A DNA stretch of 64,000 nucleotides from Roseobacter cerasinus (GTDB lineage: Bacteria; Pseudomonadota; Alphaproteobacteria; Rhodobacterales; Rhodobacteraceae): the NCBI RefSeq assembly GCF_009811755.1, contig NZ_BLIV01000005.1, positions 124,001-188,000 on the forward strand. Direction: 5' to 3'. The notes beneath the pieces were generated by a model. It saw only the letters and a list, made by a program, of their open reading frames with translations, did not search any database and was not told the DNA's origin. This document shows positions 46,465 to 55,964 of this stretch, in pieces. The first letter of the stretch is position 1. The number at the start of each line of letters is the position of its first letter. A program made the position numbers and the translations under genes.

Positions 46465-47084
46465 CCCTGATCGCCCTGCTGGACTATGCCTCGGTTTTCA
46501 TCTTTGCGCTCACCGGCGCGCTGGTCGCCTCGCGGCAACAGCTTGATCTGGTGGGCTTTGCCTTTGTGGCCTGCCTCACGGCGGTGGGCGGTGGCACGGT
46601 GCGTGATGTGCTACTCGACCGCAACCCGGTCTTCTGGATCGCACAGCCAAGCTATATCGGCGTGGCCTGCGCGGCGGCCCTGCTTGTGTTCCTGACCGCC
46701 CACCTGTTTGAAAGCCGCCTGAAAACACTGATCTGGCTCGACAGCTTTGCGCTGGCCGTGGCGGTCCCGGCGGGCACGGGCGTCGCGCTGTCGCTGGGGC
46801 AGCCGGTTCTTGTGGTGGTGCTGATGGGCACGATCACCGGCTGCATGGGCGGCCTGTTGCGCGACGTGGTGCTCGACGATGTGCCTTTGGTGCTGAAACA
46901 GGGCGAGCTCTACGTGACCGCCGCCTTCGCAGGTGCCCTAACGGCAGCCTTGGCGAGACCTCACTTTCCCGATGCGCTGGTGCCCCTGATGGTCTGCGCG
47001 GGCGTGACCTGGGCACTGCGTGCGGGCTCCTTGGCCTTGGGCTGGCGCCTGCCCGTTTACAAGAGCCGTCCGCCACGCGGGTAG
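46461..47084 (+). CDS. trimeric intracellular cation (TRIC) channel family protein
   Basis: 207 residues, seven membrane helices in two repeats; motifs ALTGALVASRQQLDLVGF, TAVGGGTVRDVLLDRNPVFW and the repeat GTITGCMGGLLRDVVLDDVPLVL. The GGGxxRD motifs are the ion-path/lipid-binding glycine arginines of the family (also called UPF0126/YadS). Exact ion unknown. Last gene of the ispH operon. Confidence 0.9.
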   Translation: MTLIALLDYASVFIFALTGALVASRQQLDLVGFAFVACLTAVGGGTVRDVLLDRNPVFWIAQPSYIGVACAAALLVFLTAHLFESRLKTLIWLDSFALAVAVPAGTGVALSLGQPVLVVVLMGTITGCMGGLLRDVVLDDVPLVLKQGELYVTAAFAGALTAALARPHFPDALVPLMVCAGVTWALRAGSLALGWRLPVYKSRPPRG

Positions 47085-47271
47085 ATGTCACGGGGAGCGA
47101 TCCGCCCCACTGACGCATCTTTGATCTGCATCGGAGCTTTGTTGCCGATCCGCCTGATCCTTGCCACGTTGTGAGTGTACAATCGCTGCGTTTGCGACAA
47201 TCCTATGCAACTATATGGCGAATAATAGTCAAGCTGAACGATGCCATACCAACACAAAACGGGAGAATAAG

Positions 47272-48897
47272 ATGACCAAATTTCGAATTTTGGCGACCAC
47301 AGCGCTGTTGACACAAACGGCTTTCGCACCGGCCTGGGCCGCAGAGACACATCCGGTGACAGGAGAACCGCTGGCCGCCGATCAGACCTTCGAATATCGG
47401 CTTTTGGATCAGTTTCCATCGATCGACCCGCAGCTGATCGAGGAAACCGTCGGTGGCCACCTGGCCCGGCAGCTGTTCGAGGGGCTGCTAACCCAAAACG
47501 CAGACGGCACCCTGCGTCCCGGCGTGGCGGAGGAGTGGTCCTCCGAGGACAACCAGACCTGGACCTTCAAGTTGCGCGAAGACGCGCGCTGGTCCAACGG
47601 AGACCCGGTCACTGCACAAGACTTCGTCTTTGCCTGGCAGCGCGCGGCTGACCCCGCCACGGCGTCCGAATACGCGTGGTATGTGGAACTGAGCCAAATC
47701 ACCAACGCCTCTGCTGTGACCTCCGGCGAGGCCGACCCCTCAGAGCTTGGCGTGCGTGCCATCGATGACCGCACGCTGGAGGTCTCGCTCGCGCGGCCCC
47801 TGCCCTATTTCCCGCAGATGACCGTGCATTACACCTTCATGCCGACGCATCCGCCCACAGTCGAGGCGCATGGAGCAGCTTGGACAAACCCGGCAAACAT
47901 CGTCTCCAACGGCGCTTATGTGCTGGAGGATATGGCCGTGAACGAGTTCGTGCGCCTTGTCCAGAACCCGGAGTACTGGGGCGCCGAAGATGTGATCATC
48001 ACCGAGATCACCGGCTATGTGATCAACGACGCCAATCAGGCGCTCAACCGGTTTCAGGCAGGCGAGTTCGACATGATGGATGACCTGCCCGCGGGCAGCT
48101 ATCCGCGGCTTGAGGAAGAGATGCCGGATGTGGCGCATTCGGTGCCCCGGCTCTGTTCCTACTATTACACGGTGAACCAGACCGAAACCGGCCATGAGGC
48201 GCTACAGGATCCGCGCGTGCGCACCGCGCTGAGCTACATGATCAACCGCGATGTGATCACCGATCAGGTGCTGAAAGCGGGTCAGGCGCCCGCCTATAGC
48301 TTTACCCACTGGGCCACCGCCGATTTTGAGCTGCCGGAAATCGACTACGCCCTCTGGAGCCAGGAAGAGCGGATGGAGAAGGCCAAGGCCTTGATGGAGG
48401 AGGCCGGCTACGGCCCCGACAACCCGATCGAGCTGGACTTGATCTACAACACCTCGGAAAACCACAAGCAGATCGCCACCGTGGTCAGTCAGATGTGGCG
48501 ACCTTTGGGCGTGACCACCAAGCTGAGCAACTATGAATGGCAGTCCTATCTGGAGATCCGGGGCAACCAGAACTTCGATATTGCCCGCTCCGCCTGGTGT
48601 GGGGACTACAACGAGGCCTCCACCTTCCTCGACCTGCTCACCACGCGGAACGCCAACAACGATGGCAAGTATTCCAACGAGAAGGTTGACCAGCTGATGT
48701 TGGACAGCGTGACCATGTCGGACCCACAGCCGACCTATGCCGAGGTCGAGAAGATCCTCGCCGAGGACATGGCCGTTTTGCCGATCTACCACTACACGCA
48801 GAACTTCGTGCTGGACCCGACCATTCGGAACTGGCCGACTGAGAACGTGGAAAACAATTGGTACGTGCGCGACATCTACCGCGTCGCCACAGACTAA
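47272..48897 (+). CDS. oppA: oligopeptide ABC transporter, periplasmic binding protein
   Basis: 541 residues with a 23-residue Sec signal (MTKFRILATTALLTQTAFAP..AWA). Solute-binding family 5: LLDQFPSIDPQLIEETVGG, FVFAWQRAADPATASEYAWY (the OppA segment) and LIYNTSENHKQIATVVSQMW. Captures peptides and delivers them to OppBC. The start at 47272 has GGGAGA upstream. The 187 bp before it hold the probable operon promoter (AT-rich near 47195-47230) but I could not define it. Followed by a strong mRNA hairpin then oppB. Confidence 0.93.
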   Translation: MTKFRILATTALLTQTAFAPAWAAETHPVTGEPLAADQTFEYRLLDQFPSIDPQLIEETVGGHLARQLFEGLLTQNADGTLRPGVAEEWSSEDNQTWTFKLREDARWSNGDPVTAQDFVFAWQRAADPATASEYAWYVELSQITNASAVTSGEADPSELGVRAIDDRTLEVSLARPLPYFPQMTVHYTFMPTHPPTVEAHGAAWTNPANIVSNGAYVLEDMAVNEFVRLVQNPEYWGAEDVIITEITGYVINDANQALNRFQAGEFDMMDDLPAGSYPRLEEEMPDVAHSVPRLCSYYYTVNQTETGHEALQDPRVRTALSYMINRDVITDQVLKAGQAPAYSFTHWATADFELPEIDYALWSQEERMEKAKALMEEAGYGPDNPIELDLIYNTSENHKQIATVVSQMWRPLGVTTKLSNYEWQSYLEIRGNQNFDIARSAWCGDYNEASTFLDLLTTRNANNDGKYSNEKVDQLMLDSVTMSDPQPTYAEVEKILAEDMAVLPIYHYTQNFVLDPTIRNWPTENVENNWYVRDIYRVATD

Positions 48898-48903
48898 GAC
48901 GCA

Positions 48904-48931
48904 GCGGAGCGGGTGACAGCGCCCGCTCCGC
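48904..48931 (+). other. intercistronic hairpin after oppA
   Basis: GCGGAGCGGG / CCCGCTCCGC form a perfect 10-bp GC-rich stem 6 bp beyond the oppA stop. No T-run follows. Such stems typically stabilise the highly made binding-protein part of ABC operons and lower permease expression. Confidence 0.65.
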
Positions 48932-48946
48932 CGTTAGACTGACCTC

Positions 48947-49870
48947 ATGTCTTTTTATATTCTCAAGCGCCTGTTGGTCGCGATCCCGGTTCTGCTGTTC
49001 CTAATCGTGTTCACCTTCGTGCTGATGTATGCCGCGCCCGGAAGCCCCTTCGCCAGCGAACGGGGCATCCCGCCCGCCGTGCTTGCCAACCTTCAGGCGC
49101 AATACGGGCTGGATCAGCCCTTTCACATCCAGATCTGGCGCTATCTGGTGGCGCTGGTCACCGAGTTCGATTTTGGCCCCTCCTTCATCTACCGCGATCA
49201 GGATGTGAACAGCCTGATCGCCCAGGGCTTTCCGGTCACGCTGACCTATGGGTTCTGGAGCTTTGTCGTCGCCGTCTTGGTTGGCGGCGCGCTTGGCATT
49301 CTGGCCGCCGTGCGGCACAACACCTGGCTCGACTATCTCGCCGTGGGCGTTTCCATCGGCGCGCAGGTTCTGCCGAATTTCGTGCTGGCCCCGATCCTAG
49401 TGCTGACCTTCACGCTCTGGCTCGGCTGGTTGCCGGGCGGCGGTTGGCAAGGCGGGCAATGGCAATTTGTGGTGCTGCCGGTGATTGCGCTCTCCACCAG
49501 CTATATGGCGTCGATTGCGCGCATCGCCCGAGCCTCGATGCTGGAGGTGCTGACCTCGAACTACATCCGCACCGCCCGCGCCAAGGGGCTGCCTGCGCGG
49601 CGTGTCATCCTGCGCCATGCCCTGAAACCGGCGCTATTGCCGGTGATCTCCTACCTTGGCCCAGCCTTCGTGGGCATGATCACCGGCTCGGTGGTGATCG
49701 ACATCTATTTCTCCACCGGGGGCATCGGACAGTTCTTCGTCGCCTCCGCGCTCAACCGCGACTACGGCGTGATGATGGGCATCACCATCCTGCTGGGGGC
49801 GCTGACGATTCTCTTCAACCTGCTGGTCGATGTGCTCTACGCCTGGATCGACCCCAAGATCAGGTACTAG
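48947..49870 (+). CDS. oppB: oligopeptide ABC transporter permease OppB
   Basis: 307 residues, six membrane helices starting SFYILKRLLVAIPVLLFLI; the EAA coupling loop is the NYIRTARAKGLPARRVILRH segment, which docks the ATPase. LYVAR-type C-terminal pattern ends with NLLVDVLYAWIDPKIRY, as in the OppB/DppB family. Pairs with OppC; only 3 bp separate the two. Confidence 0.95.
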   Translation: MSFYILKRLLVAIPVLLFLIVFTFVLMYAAPGSPFASERGIPPAVLANLQAQYGLDQPFHIQIWRYLVALVTEFDFGPSFIYRDQDVNSLIAQGFPVTLTYGFWSFVVAVLVGGALGILAAVRHNTWLDYLAVGVSIGAQVLPNFVLAPILVLTFTLWLGWLPGGGWQGGQWQFVVLPVIALSTSYMASIARIARASMLEVLTSNYIRTARAKGLPARRVILRHALKPALLPVISYLGPAFVGMITGSVVIDIYFSTGGIGQFFVASALNRDYGVMMGITILLGALTILFNLLVDVLYAWIDPKIRY

Positions 49871-49873
49871 GCC

Positions 49874-50788
49874 ATGTTCGCAACCAAATCCGTGGCGGAC
49901 GATCTGGCAACCGCACCGCTCAAGGGCCGCTCGCTCTGGGCGGATGCGCGCGCACGGTTCTTTCATAACCGGGCGGCGGTGACGGGCCTGATCGTGCTGA
50001 TCGCCGTCGCATGTTTCGCCATCATGGGGCCGTTCATCGCCCCCTGGAACAACGAAGACATCGACTGGAACGTCCTTGGCAATGTGCAAACGGGCGGACG
50101 CCCCTCGCTGGAGACGGGGCATTGGTTCGGCACCGACGCGCTAGGGCGCGATCTCTTTGCGCGCACGGTGCAGGGCACGCAGATCTCGCTGCTGGTGGGC
50201 ATCGTCGGCGCGCTGATCTCGGTCATCGTCGGCACGCTTTACGGGGCAGTTGCGGGCTATTTCGGCGGGCGCATCGACAATGTGATGATGCGCGTCGTCG
50301 ATGTGTTGATGTCGATCCCCTATATGTTCGTGCTGATCCTGCTGCTGGTGGTCTTTGGCCGCTCGCTTTTCATGCTCTTTGTAGGCATCGGGCTGGTCAG
50401 CTGGCTCGATATGGCGCGGATCGCGCGGGGCCAGACCCTGACGTTGAAGGGCAAGGCCTATATCGAGGCGGCCCGCGCCACCGGCGTCCGCCCCTTCACG
50501 ATCATCCTGCGCCATATCATCCCGAACCTGCTGGGCGTCGTGATCGTCTATGCCACACTGCTGGTCCCCTCGATGATCATCTACGAGAGCTTCATCAGTT
50601 TCCTGGGCCTCGGCGTGCAGGAGCCTCTGACCAGCTGGGGCGCGCTGATCAATGATGGCGCGGCGGAGATGACGAATGGCACGCTGTGGATGCTCACTTG
50701 GCCGCTGCTTTTCTTTGTGATCACGCTGTTTGGTTTCTTCTTTGTGGGCGACGGGCTGCGTGACGCACTGGACCCGAAGGATCGCTGA
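49874..50788 (+). CDS. oppC: oligopeptide ABC transporter permease OppC
   Basis: 304 residues with six membrane helices after a cytoplasmic N terminus (about 1-35). The EAA loop is YIEAARATGVRPFTIILRHI, with G-x9-LP-type spacing. IDWNVLGNVQTGG... and HWFGTDALGRDLFARTVQG are OppC hallmarks (FGTDxxGRDxFxRxxxG). Starts 3 bp after oppB, ends 3 bp before oppD. Confidence 0.95.
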   Translation: MFATKSVADDLATAPLKGRSLWADARARFFHNRAAVTGLIVLIAVACFAIMGPFIAPWNNEDIDWNVLGNVQTGGRPSLETGHWFGTDALGRDLFARTVQGTQISLLVGIVGALISVIVGTLYGAVAGYFGGRIDNVMMRVVDVLMSIPYMFVLILLLVVFGRSLFMLFVGIGLVSWLDMARIARGQTLTLKGKAYIEAARATGVRPFTIILRHIIPNLLGVVIVYATLLVPSMIIYESFISFLGLGVQEPLTSWGALINDGAAEMTNGTLWMLTWPLLFFVITLFGFFFVGDGLRDALDPKDR

Positions 50789-50791
50789 GAT

Positions 50792-51760
50792 ATGAGCCTT
50801 TTGGAAATCACAGACCTGACGGTCAGCTTCGACACCCCGGACGGCACGGTGAAAGCCGTGAACGGCATGACCCTGTCGCTGGAGGCCGGAGAGAGCCTTG
50901 CCATCGTGGGCGAGAGCGGCTCGGGAAAGACGCAGCTGGCCTTTGCCACGCTGGGGCTTCTGGCCAAGAACGGGCGCGCGGCGGGGTCGATCCGCTTTGA
51001 CGGGCAGGAGATCCTGAACCTGCCCGAAGCACAGTTGAACGCCATTCGCGCCGATCAGATCGCAATGATCTTTCAGGACCCGATGACCTCGCTCAACCCC
51101 TACCTGCGCGTGGGCGAGCAGATGGCCGAGGTGCTGATGCTGCACAAAGGAGCGTCGCGTCGCGATGCGATGACAGAGAGTGCCCAGATGCTCGACGCCG
51201 TGCGCATCCCCGATGCCCGTGCGCGGCTGCGCATGTACCCGCATGAGTTCTCAGGCGGCATGCGGCAGCGGATCATGATCGCCATGGCGCTGCTCTGCCG
51301 GCCCAGGCTGTTGATCGCCGATGAACCCACAACAGCGCTGGATGTGACCGTACAGAACCAGATCATGGACCTGATGGGCGATATCCAGCGCGACTTCGGC
51401 ACCGCACTCATTCTGATCACGCATGATCTGGCGATTGTCGCAGGGTCCTGCCAGCGGACGTTGGTGATGTACGGCGGACGGGTGATGGAGATGGGGGCCA
51501 CCGATGACCTCTTTGAGGCACCCTCCCACCCCTACACGCGGGGCTTGCTGAACGCGGTGCCACGGCTCGATGTGCCGCAGGAGATGCTGCAGACCATCCC
51601 CGGCGACCCGCCGGACCTGACCGCCCTGCCCGCAGGCTGCCCGTTCAGCCCACGCTGCCCGATCCGCCATGGTCCTTGCGCGGATATCATGCCCTCACTG
51701 GACGGGTTTGCCGCCAGGCGCCTGCGCGCCTGCCACGCAGACCGGGAGGCGGTGACGTGA
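50792..51760 (+). CDS. oppD: oligopeptide ABC transporter ATPase OppD
   Basis: 322 residues; Walker A GESGSGKT, Q-loop FQDPMTSLNPY, signature FSGGMRQR, Walker B LLIADEPTTALD, H-loop ITHD. The C-terminal OppD/F domain contains the cysteine-rich CPFSPRCPIRHGPC stretch, which binds an iron-sulfur cluster in related subunits. Stop overlaps oppF by 4 bp. Confidence 0.95.
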   Translation: MSLLEITDLTVSFDTPDGTVKAVNGMTLSLEAGESLAIVGESGSGKTQLAFATLGLLAKNGRAAGSIRFDGQEILNLPEAQLNAIRADQIAMIFQDPMTSLNPYLRVGEQMAEVLMLHKGASRRDAMTESAQMLDAVRIPDARARLRMYPHEFSGGMRQRIMIAMALLCRPRLLIADEPTTALDVTVQNQIMDLMGDIQRDFGTALILITHDLAIVAGSCQRTLVMYGGRVMEMGATDDLFEAPSHPYTRGLLNAVPRLDVPQEMLQTIPGDPPDLTALPAGCPFSPRCPIRHGPCADIMPSLDGFAARRLRACHADREAVT

Positions 51761-52764
51761 GCGCGCCACTGCTCGACATCCGCGACCTGAGCGTCACCTT
51801 CTCCATCACACGGCAGGGCGGCTGGCCCTGGAGCGCACCGCACCGCCTGCAAGCGGTGAGAGGCGCGTCGCTGACGCTGGCACCGGGGCAAACGCTGGGG
51901 CTCGTGGGGGAAAGCGGATCGGGCAAATCCACACTGGCGCGTGCGATTGTCGGCACGGTTCCCGCCAGCGAAGGGCAGGTTTTGTGGCGTGGGAAAGACA
52001 TCGTCAGCATGACCGCCGAGCAGCACCGCAACCACGGGCGCCATGTGCAGATGGTGTTTCAGGATCCGCTGGATGCGCTCAACCCCCGCATGACCGTGGG
52101 GCAGATCGTCGCTGAACCGCTGCGCACCCATTTCCCCAACCTCTCCAAGGCCGAGATCCACCGCAAGGTCGGCGCGATGATGGAACGCGTCGGCCTGCTG
52201 CCTGCGCTGATCAACCGCTACCCGCATGAGTTTTCGGGTGGGCAGTGCCAGCGCATCGGCATCGCCCGCGCCCTGATCACCGACCCCGAGTTGGTGGTCT
52301 GTGATGAACCTGTCAGCGCGCTGGATGTCTCCGTGCAGGCGCAGGTGGTGAACCTGCTGCAGGAGTTGCAGCGCGAGATGGGGCTGGCGCTGCTCTTCAT
52401 CGCCCATGATCTGAGCGTGGTGCGGCATATCTCGCACCGGATCGCGGTGATGTATCTGGGCCGGATCGTCGAGGTTGCCGAGGCAGAGGAGCTCATCGAA
52501 AACCCGCGTCACCCCTATACGAAAGCTCTCATCGCCTCCGTTCCGATCCCCGCCCCCAAAGCGGAACGCGCGCGCCATCGACCGGTGCTGCAGGGCGAGC
52601 TGCCCTCGCCCATGTCGCCGCCCTCAGGCTGCGTGTTTCGTACGCGCTGTCCAATTGCGCAGCCCAATTGCGCCGATGCCCCGCCAGCGGTGCAAAAGCT
52701 CGACGACACCCATTGGGTCGCCTGCCCTTACCACGCAAATACGGACAAGCCGGTGCAAATCTGA
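51757..52764 (+). CDS. oppF: oligopeptide ABC transporter ATPase OppF
   Basis: 335 residues from the GTG at 51757; Walker A GESGSGKS, signature FSGGQCQR, Walker B LVVCDEPVSALD, H-loop AHDLSVV. Cys-rich C-terminal domain CVFRTRCPIAQPNC. The start overlaps oppD by 4 bp; a much earlier in-frame ATG at 51676 lies inside oppD and is rejected. End of the opp operon. Confidence 0.95.
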   Translation: MSAPLLDIRDLSVTFSITRQGGWPWSAPHRLQAVRGASLTLAPGQTLGLVGESGSGKSTLARAIVGTVPASEGQVLWRGKDIVSMTAEQHRNHGRHVQMVFQDPLDALNPRMTVGQIVAEPLRTHFPNLSKAEIHRKVGAMMERVGLLPALINRYPHEFSGGQCQRIGIARALITDPELVVCDEPVSALDVSVQAQVVNLLQELQREMGLALLFIAHDLSVVRHISHRIAVMYLGRIVEVAEAEELIENPRHPYTKALIASVPIPAPKAERARHRPVLQGELPSPMSPPSGCVFRTRCPIAQPNCADAPPAVQKLDDTHWVACPYHANTDKPVQI

Positions 52765-52822
52765 CCAAGGCTGCACCCGGGCCGCCGCGGCACAGCGCAA
52801 GGATCCGGAGGAGCCAGATCGG

Positions 52823-53845
52823 TTAGTCCTGCTCGATGGAGCTGGCCCAACTGCGCAGAAAAGTGTCGCGGCGCAACCGGTCGAGGAACACCAGCAAGCC
52901 GGGGCCAAGCCGGATCGGGCGGATCACCCGTTCATCTGCGGCAGAAGCGCTCACCACCGGCGGCAAGCCTGTTGCGGCAACAAGATCGGGCCGCAGTCGC
53001 AGCCCCGCGAGGAAATCGATCATCAGCCCCGCGGCCTGCGGCGCCTGCGCAGTCTGCGGGATAAGAGCGGTGCGCAGCATGACCGAAACAAAATCATCCA
53101 TCTCCACGATGCGCACCTCTGGCGTATCCGTCAGGCGCGCGCGTGCATAAGACCCCAGCACGTTATAGGCCAGCGCCAGTTCGCCCCGCGCCACCGCGTC
53201 GATCATCTCGCTAGAGCAACAATAAAGCTGCGTGTTGAGCCGCCCCATGATCTCCGTCAGTCGCCAGAAACTCTCTGTGTTGCGCGAATCCTGCGTGGCA
53301 AAGAGGTAGCCCGCGCCCGACACCCGAATGTCATAAGTCCCGATCCGGCCATCAAACACCTCCGGGTGGGCGCGCAGCAGGGTGATCAGCCCTTCGCGGT
53401 TCTTGGGCGCGGCCAGCGTCTCGAAGACCTGCGCGTTCAGCACCAGAACCGCAGGCTCCTGCGTGAAGGCAAAGACCTGATCCCCCCATTTGGCCCAGGG
53501 CGGCAAGGCGGCGGTCGCATCCGAGGCATAGCGCTGCGCCAGACCGTCATTGGCCAGCTTGGTCTGCAGATCCATCGCCGAAGAAATCGCCAGATCATAC
53601 GCCGCCCCTTCCTCATAGAGCCCCGCCATCACCTGCGCCGAACTGGCCACATCATAGGTGATCGCAATGGGGTAAATGGCCTGAAACGCGGTAATGATCG
53701 GCTCGAACACATCTGCGTCCGCCGTGGACAGAATCCGCAATTCGGACCCACCGGGCACGGGATAGCTGCGGCTTTCCTCGATCTCGAAGGCGCAAGCCAG
53801 CACGGCCCAGAGGCTCAGGAGCAGGGCAAGACAAGTGTGACGCAT
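52823..53845 (-). CDS. periplasmic substrate-binding protein (ABC/iron-type), likely linked to TctDE
   Basis: 340 residues: signal peptide MRHTCLALLLSLWAVLACA, then a two-domain binding-protein fold (SELRILSTADADVFEPIITAFQ, VASSAQVMAGLYEEGA, DLAISSAMDLQTKL), related to the AfuA/Fe(III)-binding class of solute receptors. Start ATG at 53845 lies 31 bases inside the downstream end of the sensor kinase gene, so it is translationally coupled to it. The frame is open farther upstream but that sequence is the kinase. A dedicated ABC permease is absent, so it may feed a sensor instead. Confidence 0.75.
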   Translation of the reverse strand: MRHTCLALLLSLWAVLACAFEIEESRSYPVPGGSELRILSTADADVFEPIITAFQAIYPIAITYDVASSAQVMAGLYEEGAAYDLAISSAMDLQTKLANDGLAQRYASDATAALPPWAKWGDQVFAFTQEPAVLVLNAQVFETLAAPKNREGLITLLRAHPEVFDGRIGTYDIRVSGAGYLFATQDSRNTESFWRLTEIMGRLNTQLYCCSSEMIDAVARGELALAYNVLGSYARARLTDTPEVRIVEMDDFVSVMLRTALIPQTAQAPQAAGLMIDFLAGLRLRPDLVAATGLPPVVSASAADERVIRPIRLGPGLLVFLDRLRRDTFLRSWASSIEQD

Positions 53846-55194
53846 GCGCCGGGTCCTTCCATATTCGGCGTGATTTCGAGCGATCCACCATGAGCTTCGG
53901 CCACGTCGCGCACGATGGTGAGACCAAGACCGGACCCCACCACATCCTCCACATTGGAGCCCCGCGAGAAGCGTTCGGGCATGCGGGCGACGTCTTCGGC
54001 CAGGAACCCGCGGCCCTGGTCGCTGACCTCCAGGCGGCAAAGGACGCCGGGGACAAGCCGCACGGTGATTTCCGTGTCGGCCGGCGAGTATTTGATCGCA
54101 TTGTCGAGCATATTGCGTACCGCGTTCTGCAGCAGGATCGTATCGCCCTGCACCCGCAACTCGGTCGTGGACAGATCGAGCGTGATCACGATGTCCTTGA
54201 GGTCCGCCGTGGGCGAAAGCCGGTCCACCGCGTCGCGCAGCAGCTCAACCGGATCGATCTCTTCGGTTTCCAGTTGGTCCGAGCGCAGCGTGACCATCGC
54301 ATGATCGAGCAGTTGCCCAGCGGAGCGGGAACTTTCATCCACCGCCCGGATCATCTGGCGCAGGGCGGCGCGGTTTTCCGGCTTTTCCATCTGCAGATGC
54401 ACCATCTCGGCCTGCGTGCGCACGGTGGCCAGCGGTGTGCGCACCCGGTGTGCGGCCTCCACAATCAGGTCTTCGGACCGCGTGAGGGCCGACCGCAACC
54501 GTGCGATGAACCCGTTCAGCCCCCCCACAAGCGGGGTCAATTCGGTTGGCGTCTCGGCCGTCACGGGGCGCAAATCACGCGGGCCACGCCGACGCACCGC
54601 CTCTGTGAGGCGGCTCAGCGGCGCCAGCGCATTCTGCGCCGCAAAGGTGCTGAGCGCCGTGGCCGCAAGAAAGAACACCACGCCAATCGCCGTCGCCGTG
54701 GTGGTGATACGTGAAGAAATCGCAGCAAGCCCTCGCCGCGTCTGCGCCACAACAACGTCCACGCGGTGCGGGCGGTCAACATTCAACGCGCGCTGGACGA
54801 CGACAGCGCGCACCGTGTCGCCCCGATAGAGATAGGTGGCAAAGCGCGGATCGCGCCCTGCGCCGCGCGCCTCAGGCACCGGCAAGTCCTCATAGCCGGT
54901 CAGCGTCTCGCCATCGAGGATCACGTGGTAGAAGACCCGATCCTCACTGACCGTGCCCAGCATCGAGAGCGCGGAATAGGGAATTTCCACCCGCACAACG
55001 CCCGCATCCGTATAGACCGCATCGGCGATGGAGGTGGCAGACGCCGCGAGGATATTGTCCTGCGTGGCCTCGGTCGCCCGTTCCGCCACCACTCGCAGCG
55101 CAAGGAAAAAGACCACCGACAGCAACGCCGCCACCAGCGCCAGCTGCACCACCAGACGGCGGCGGATGGAACTTGGCGCGCGCGCAACGGTCAT
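53815..55194 (-). CDS. tctE: TctE-like sensor histidine kinase
   Basis: 459 residues: TM1 at about 14-36, a periplasmic domain of about 130 residues, TM2 at about 167-185, HAMP, DHp box with histidine 249 (HRVRTPL, a slight variant of HELRTPL), and the ATPase domain (NMLDNAIKYSP, SDQGRGF, GSGLGLTIVRDVAEAHGG). Resembles kinases that sense tricarboxylates. Overlaps the response regulator gene by 4 bp and the binding protein by 31 bp. Citrate/tricarboxylate sensing is inferred from the tct neighbours. Confidence 0.9.
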   Translation of the reverse strand: MTVARAPSSIRRRLVVQLALVAALLSVVFFLALRVVAERATEATQDNILAASATSIADAVYTDAGVVRVEIPYSALSMLGTVSEDRVFYHVILDGETLTGYEDLPVPEARGAGRDPRFATYLYRGDTVRAVVVQRALNVDRPHRVDVVVAQTRRGLAAISSRITTTATAIGVVFFLAATALSTFAAQNALAPLSRLTEAVRRRGPRDLRPVTAETPTELTPLVGGLNGFIARLRSALTRSEDLIVEAAHRVRTPLATVRTQAEMVHLQMEKPENRAALRQMIRAVDESSRSAGQLLDHAMVTLRSDQLETEEIDPVELLRDAVDRLSPTADLKDIVITLDLSTTELRVQGDTILLQNAVRNMLDNAIKYSPADTEITVRLVPGVLCRLEVSDQGRGFLAEDVARMPERFSRGSNVEDVVGSGLGLTIVRDVAEAHGGSLEITPNMEGPGACVTLVLPCS

Positions 55195-55859
55195 TCGCGG
55201 CGCACCATGCGGTAGCCTAAGCCGCGCACCGTCTCGATAGTGGCCTGCGTCTCGCTCAGCTTGCGGCGCAAGCGTCCCACATAGACCTCGATCGCATTCT
55301 CCGAGACGTCATCGGCAAAGGAAAACAGCCGGTCCATCAGGTGCGACTTGGAGAATATCTGACCAGGTGCCGCAAAGAACACCTCCAACAGACGCATCTC
55401 GCGATTGCGCAACTGTTCGGAACGCTGCCCTGTCGTAATTGTGCCCGCATTCGAATCGAATATGAGCCCTGCGAATTCCTTTTTGTTGTCTGCGGCGCCG
55501 CCCAGGCGCCGCATCACGGCGCGGGCGCGCGCCTCTAGCTCGGCAAAATCAAAAGGTTTCGTGATGTAATCATCGGCCCCGAGATCCAAAAGCCCCACCC
55601 GGTCCGATACCTCCGACCGGGCGGTCAGCACGATCACCGGTGTGGGGTTGTCCGCCCCCCGGTGACGACGCAAAAACTCCCGCCCATCCCCGTCAGGCAA
55701 CATAATATCCAGTAAAATCAGATCATAAGCCACCGTGCGTGTGGCCAGCTCCGCATCCGCCAGATTGCCGGCGTGATCGACCACATGACCATCGACCGCA
55801 AAGCGCCCCGCAAGCGCGCGGGCCAGATCGGCGTTGTCTTCGACCAGCAAAAATCTCAT
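55191..55859 (-). CDS. tctD: TctD-like response regulator
   Basis: 222 residues, OmpR/PhoB family: receiver with DLILLDIMLPDGDGRE (phospho-aspartate 51), winged helix ending VYVGRLRRKLSETQATIETVRGLGYRMVRRE (in parts). Divergent from tctC by 105 bp (55860-55964), an arrangement expected for a regulator of the transporter operon. Overlaps the kinase gene by 4 bp. Confidence 0.92.
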   Translation of the reverse strand: MRFLLVEDNADLARALAGRFAVDGHVVDHAGNLADAELATRTVAYDLILLDIMLPDGDGREFLRRHRGADNPTPVIVLTARSEVSDRVGLLDLGADDYITKPFDFAELEARARAVMRRLGGAADNKKEFAGLIFDSNAGTITTGQRSEQLRNREMRLLEVFFAAPGQIFSKSHLMDRLFSFADDVSENAIEVYVGRLRRKLSETQATIETVRGLGYRMVRRE

Positions 55860-55964
55860 TTCGGCGCACTCAATCTTCCGACGTGACAGGTTCGTGTCAG
55901 GTTCTTACAGTCATGTGACCACACGAAACGAGTGCAAACTCGTCAAGTCAAATGGGAGGAACCA

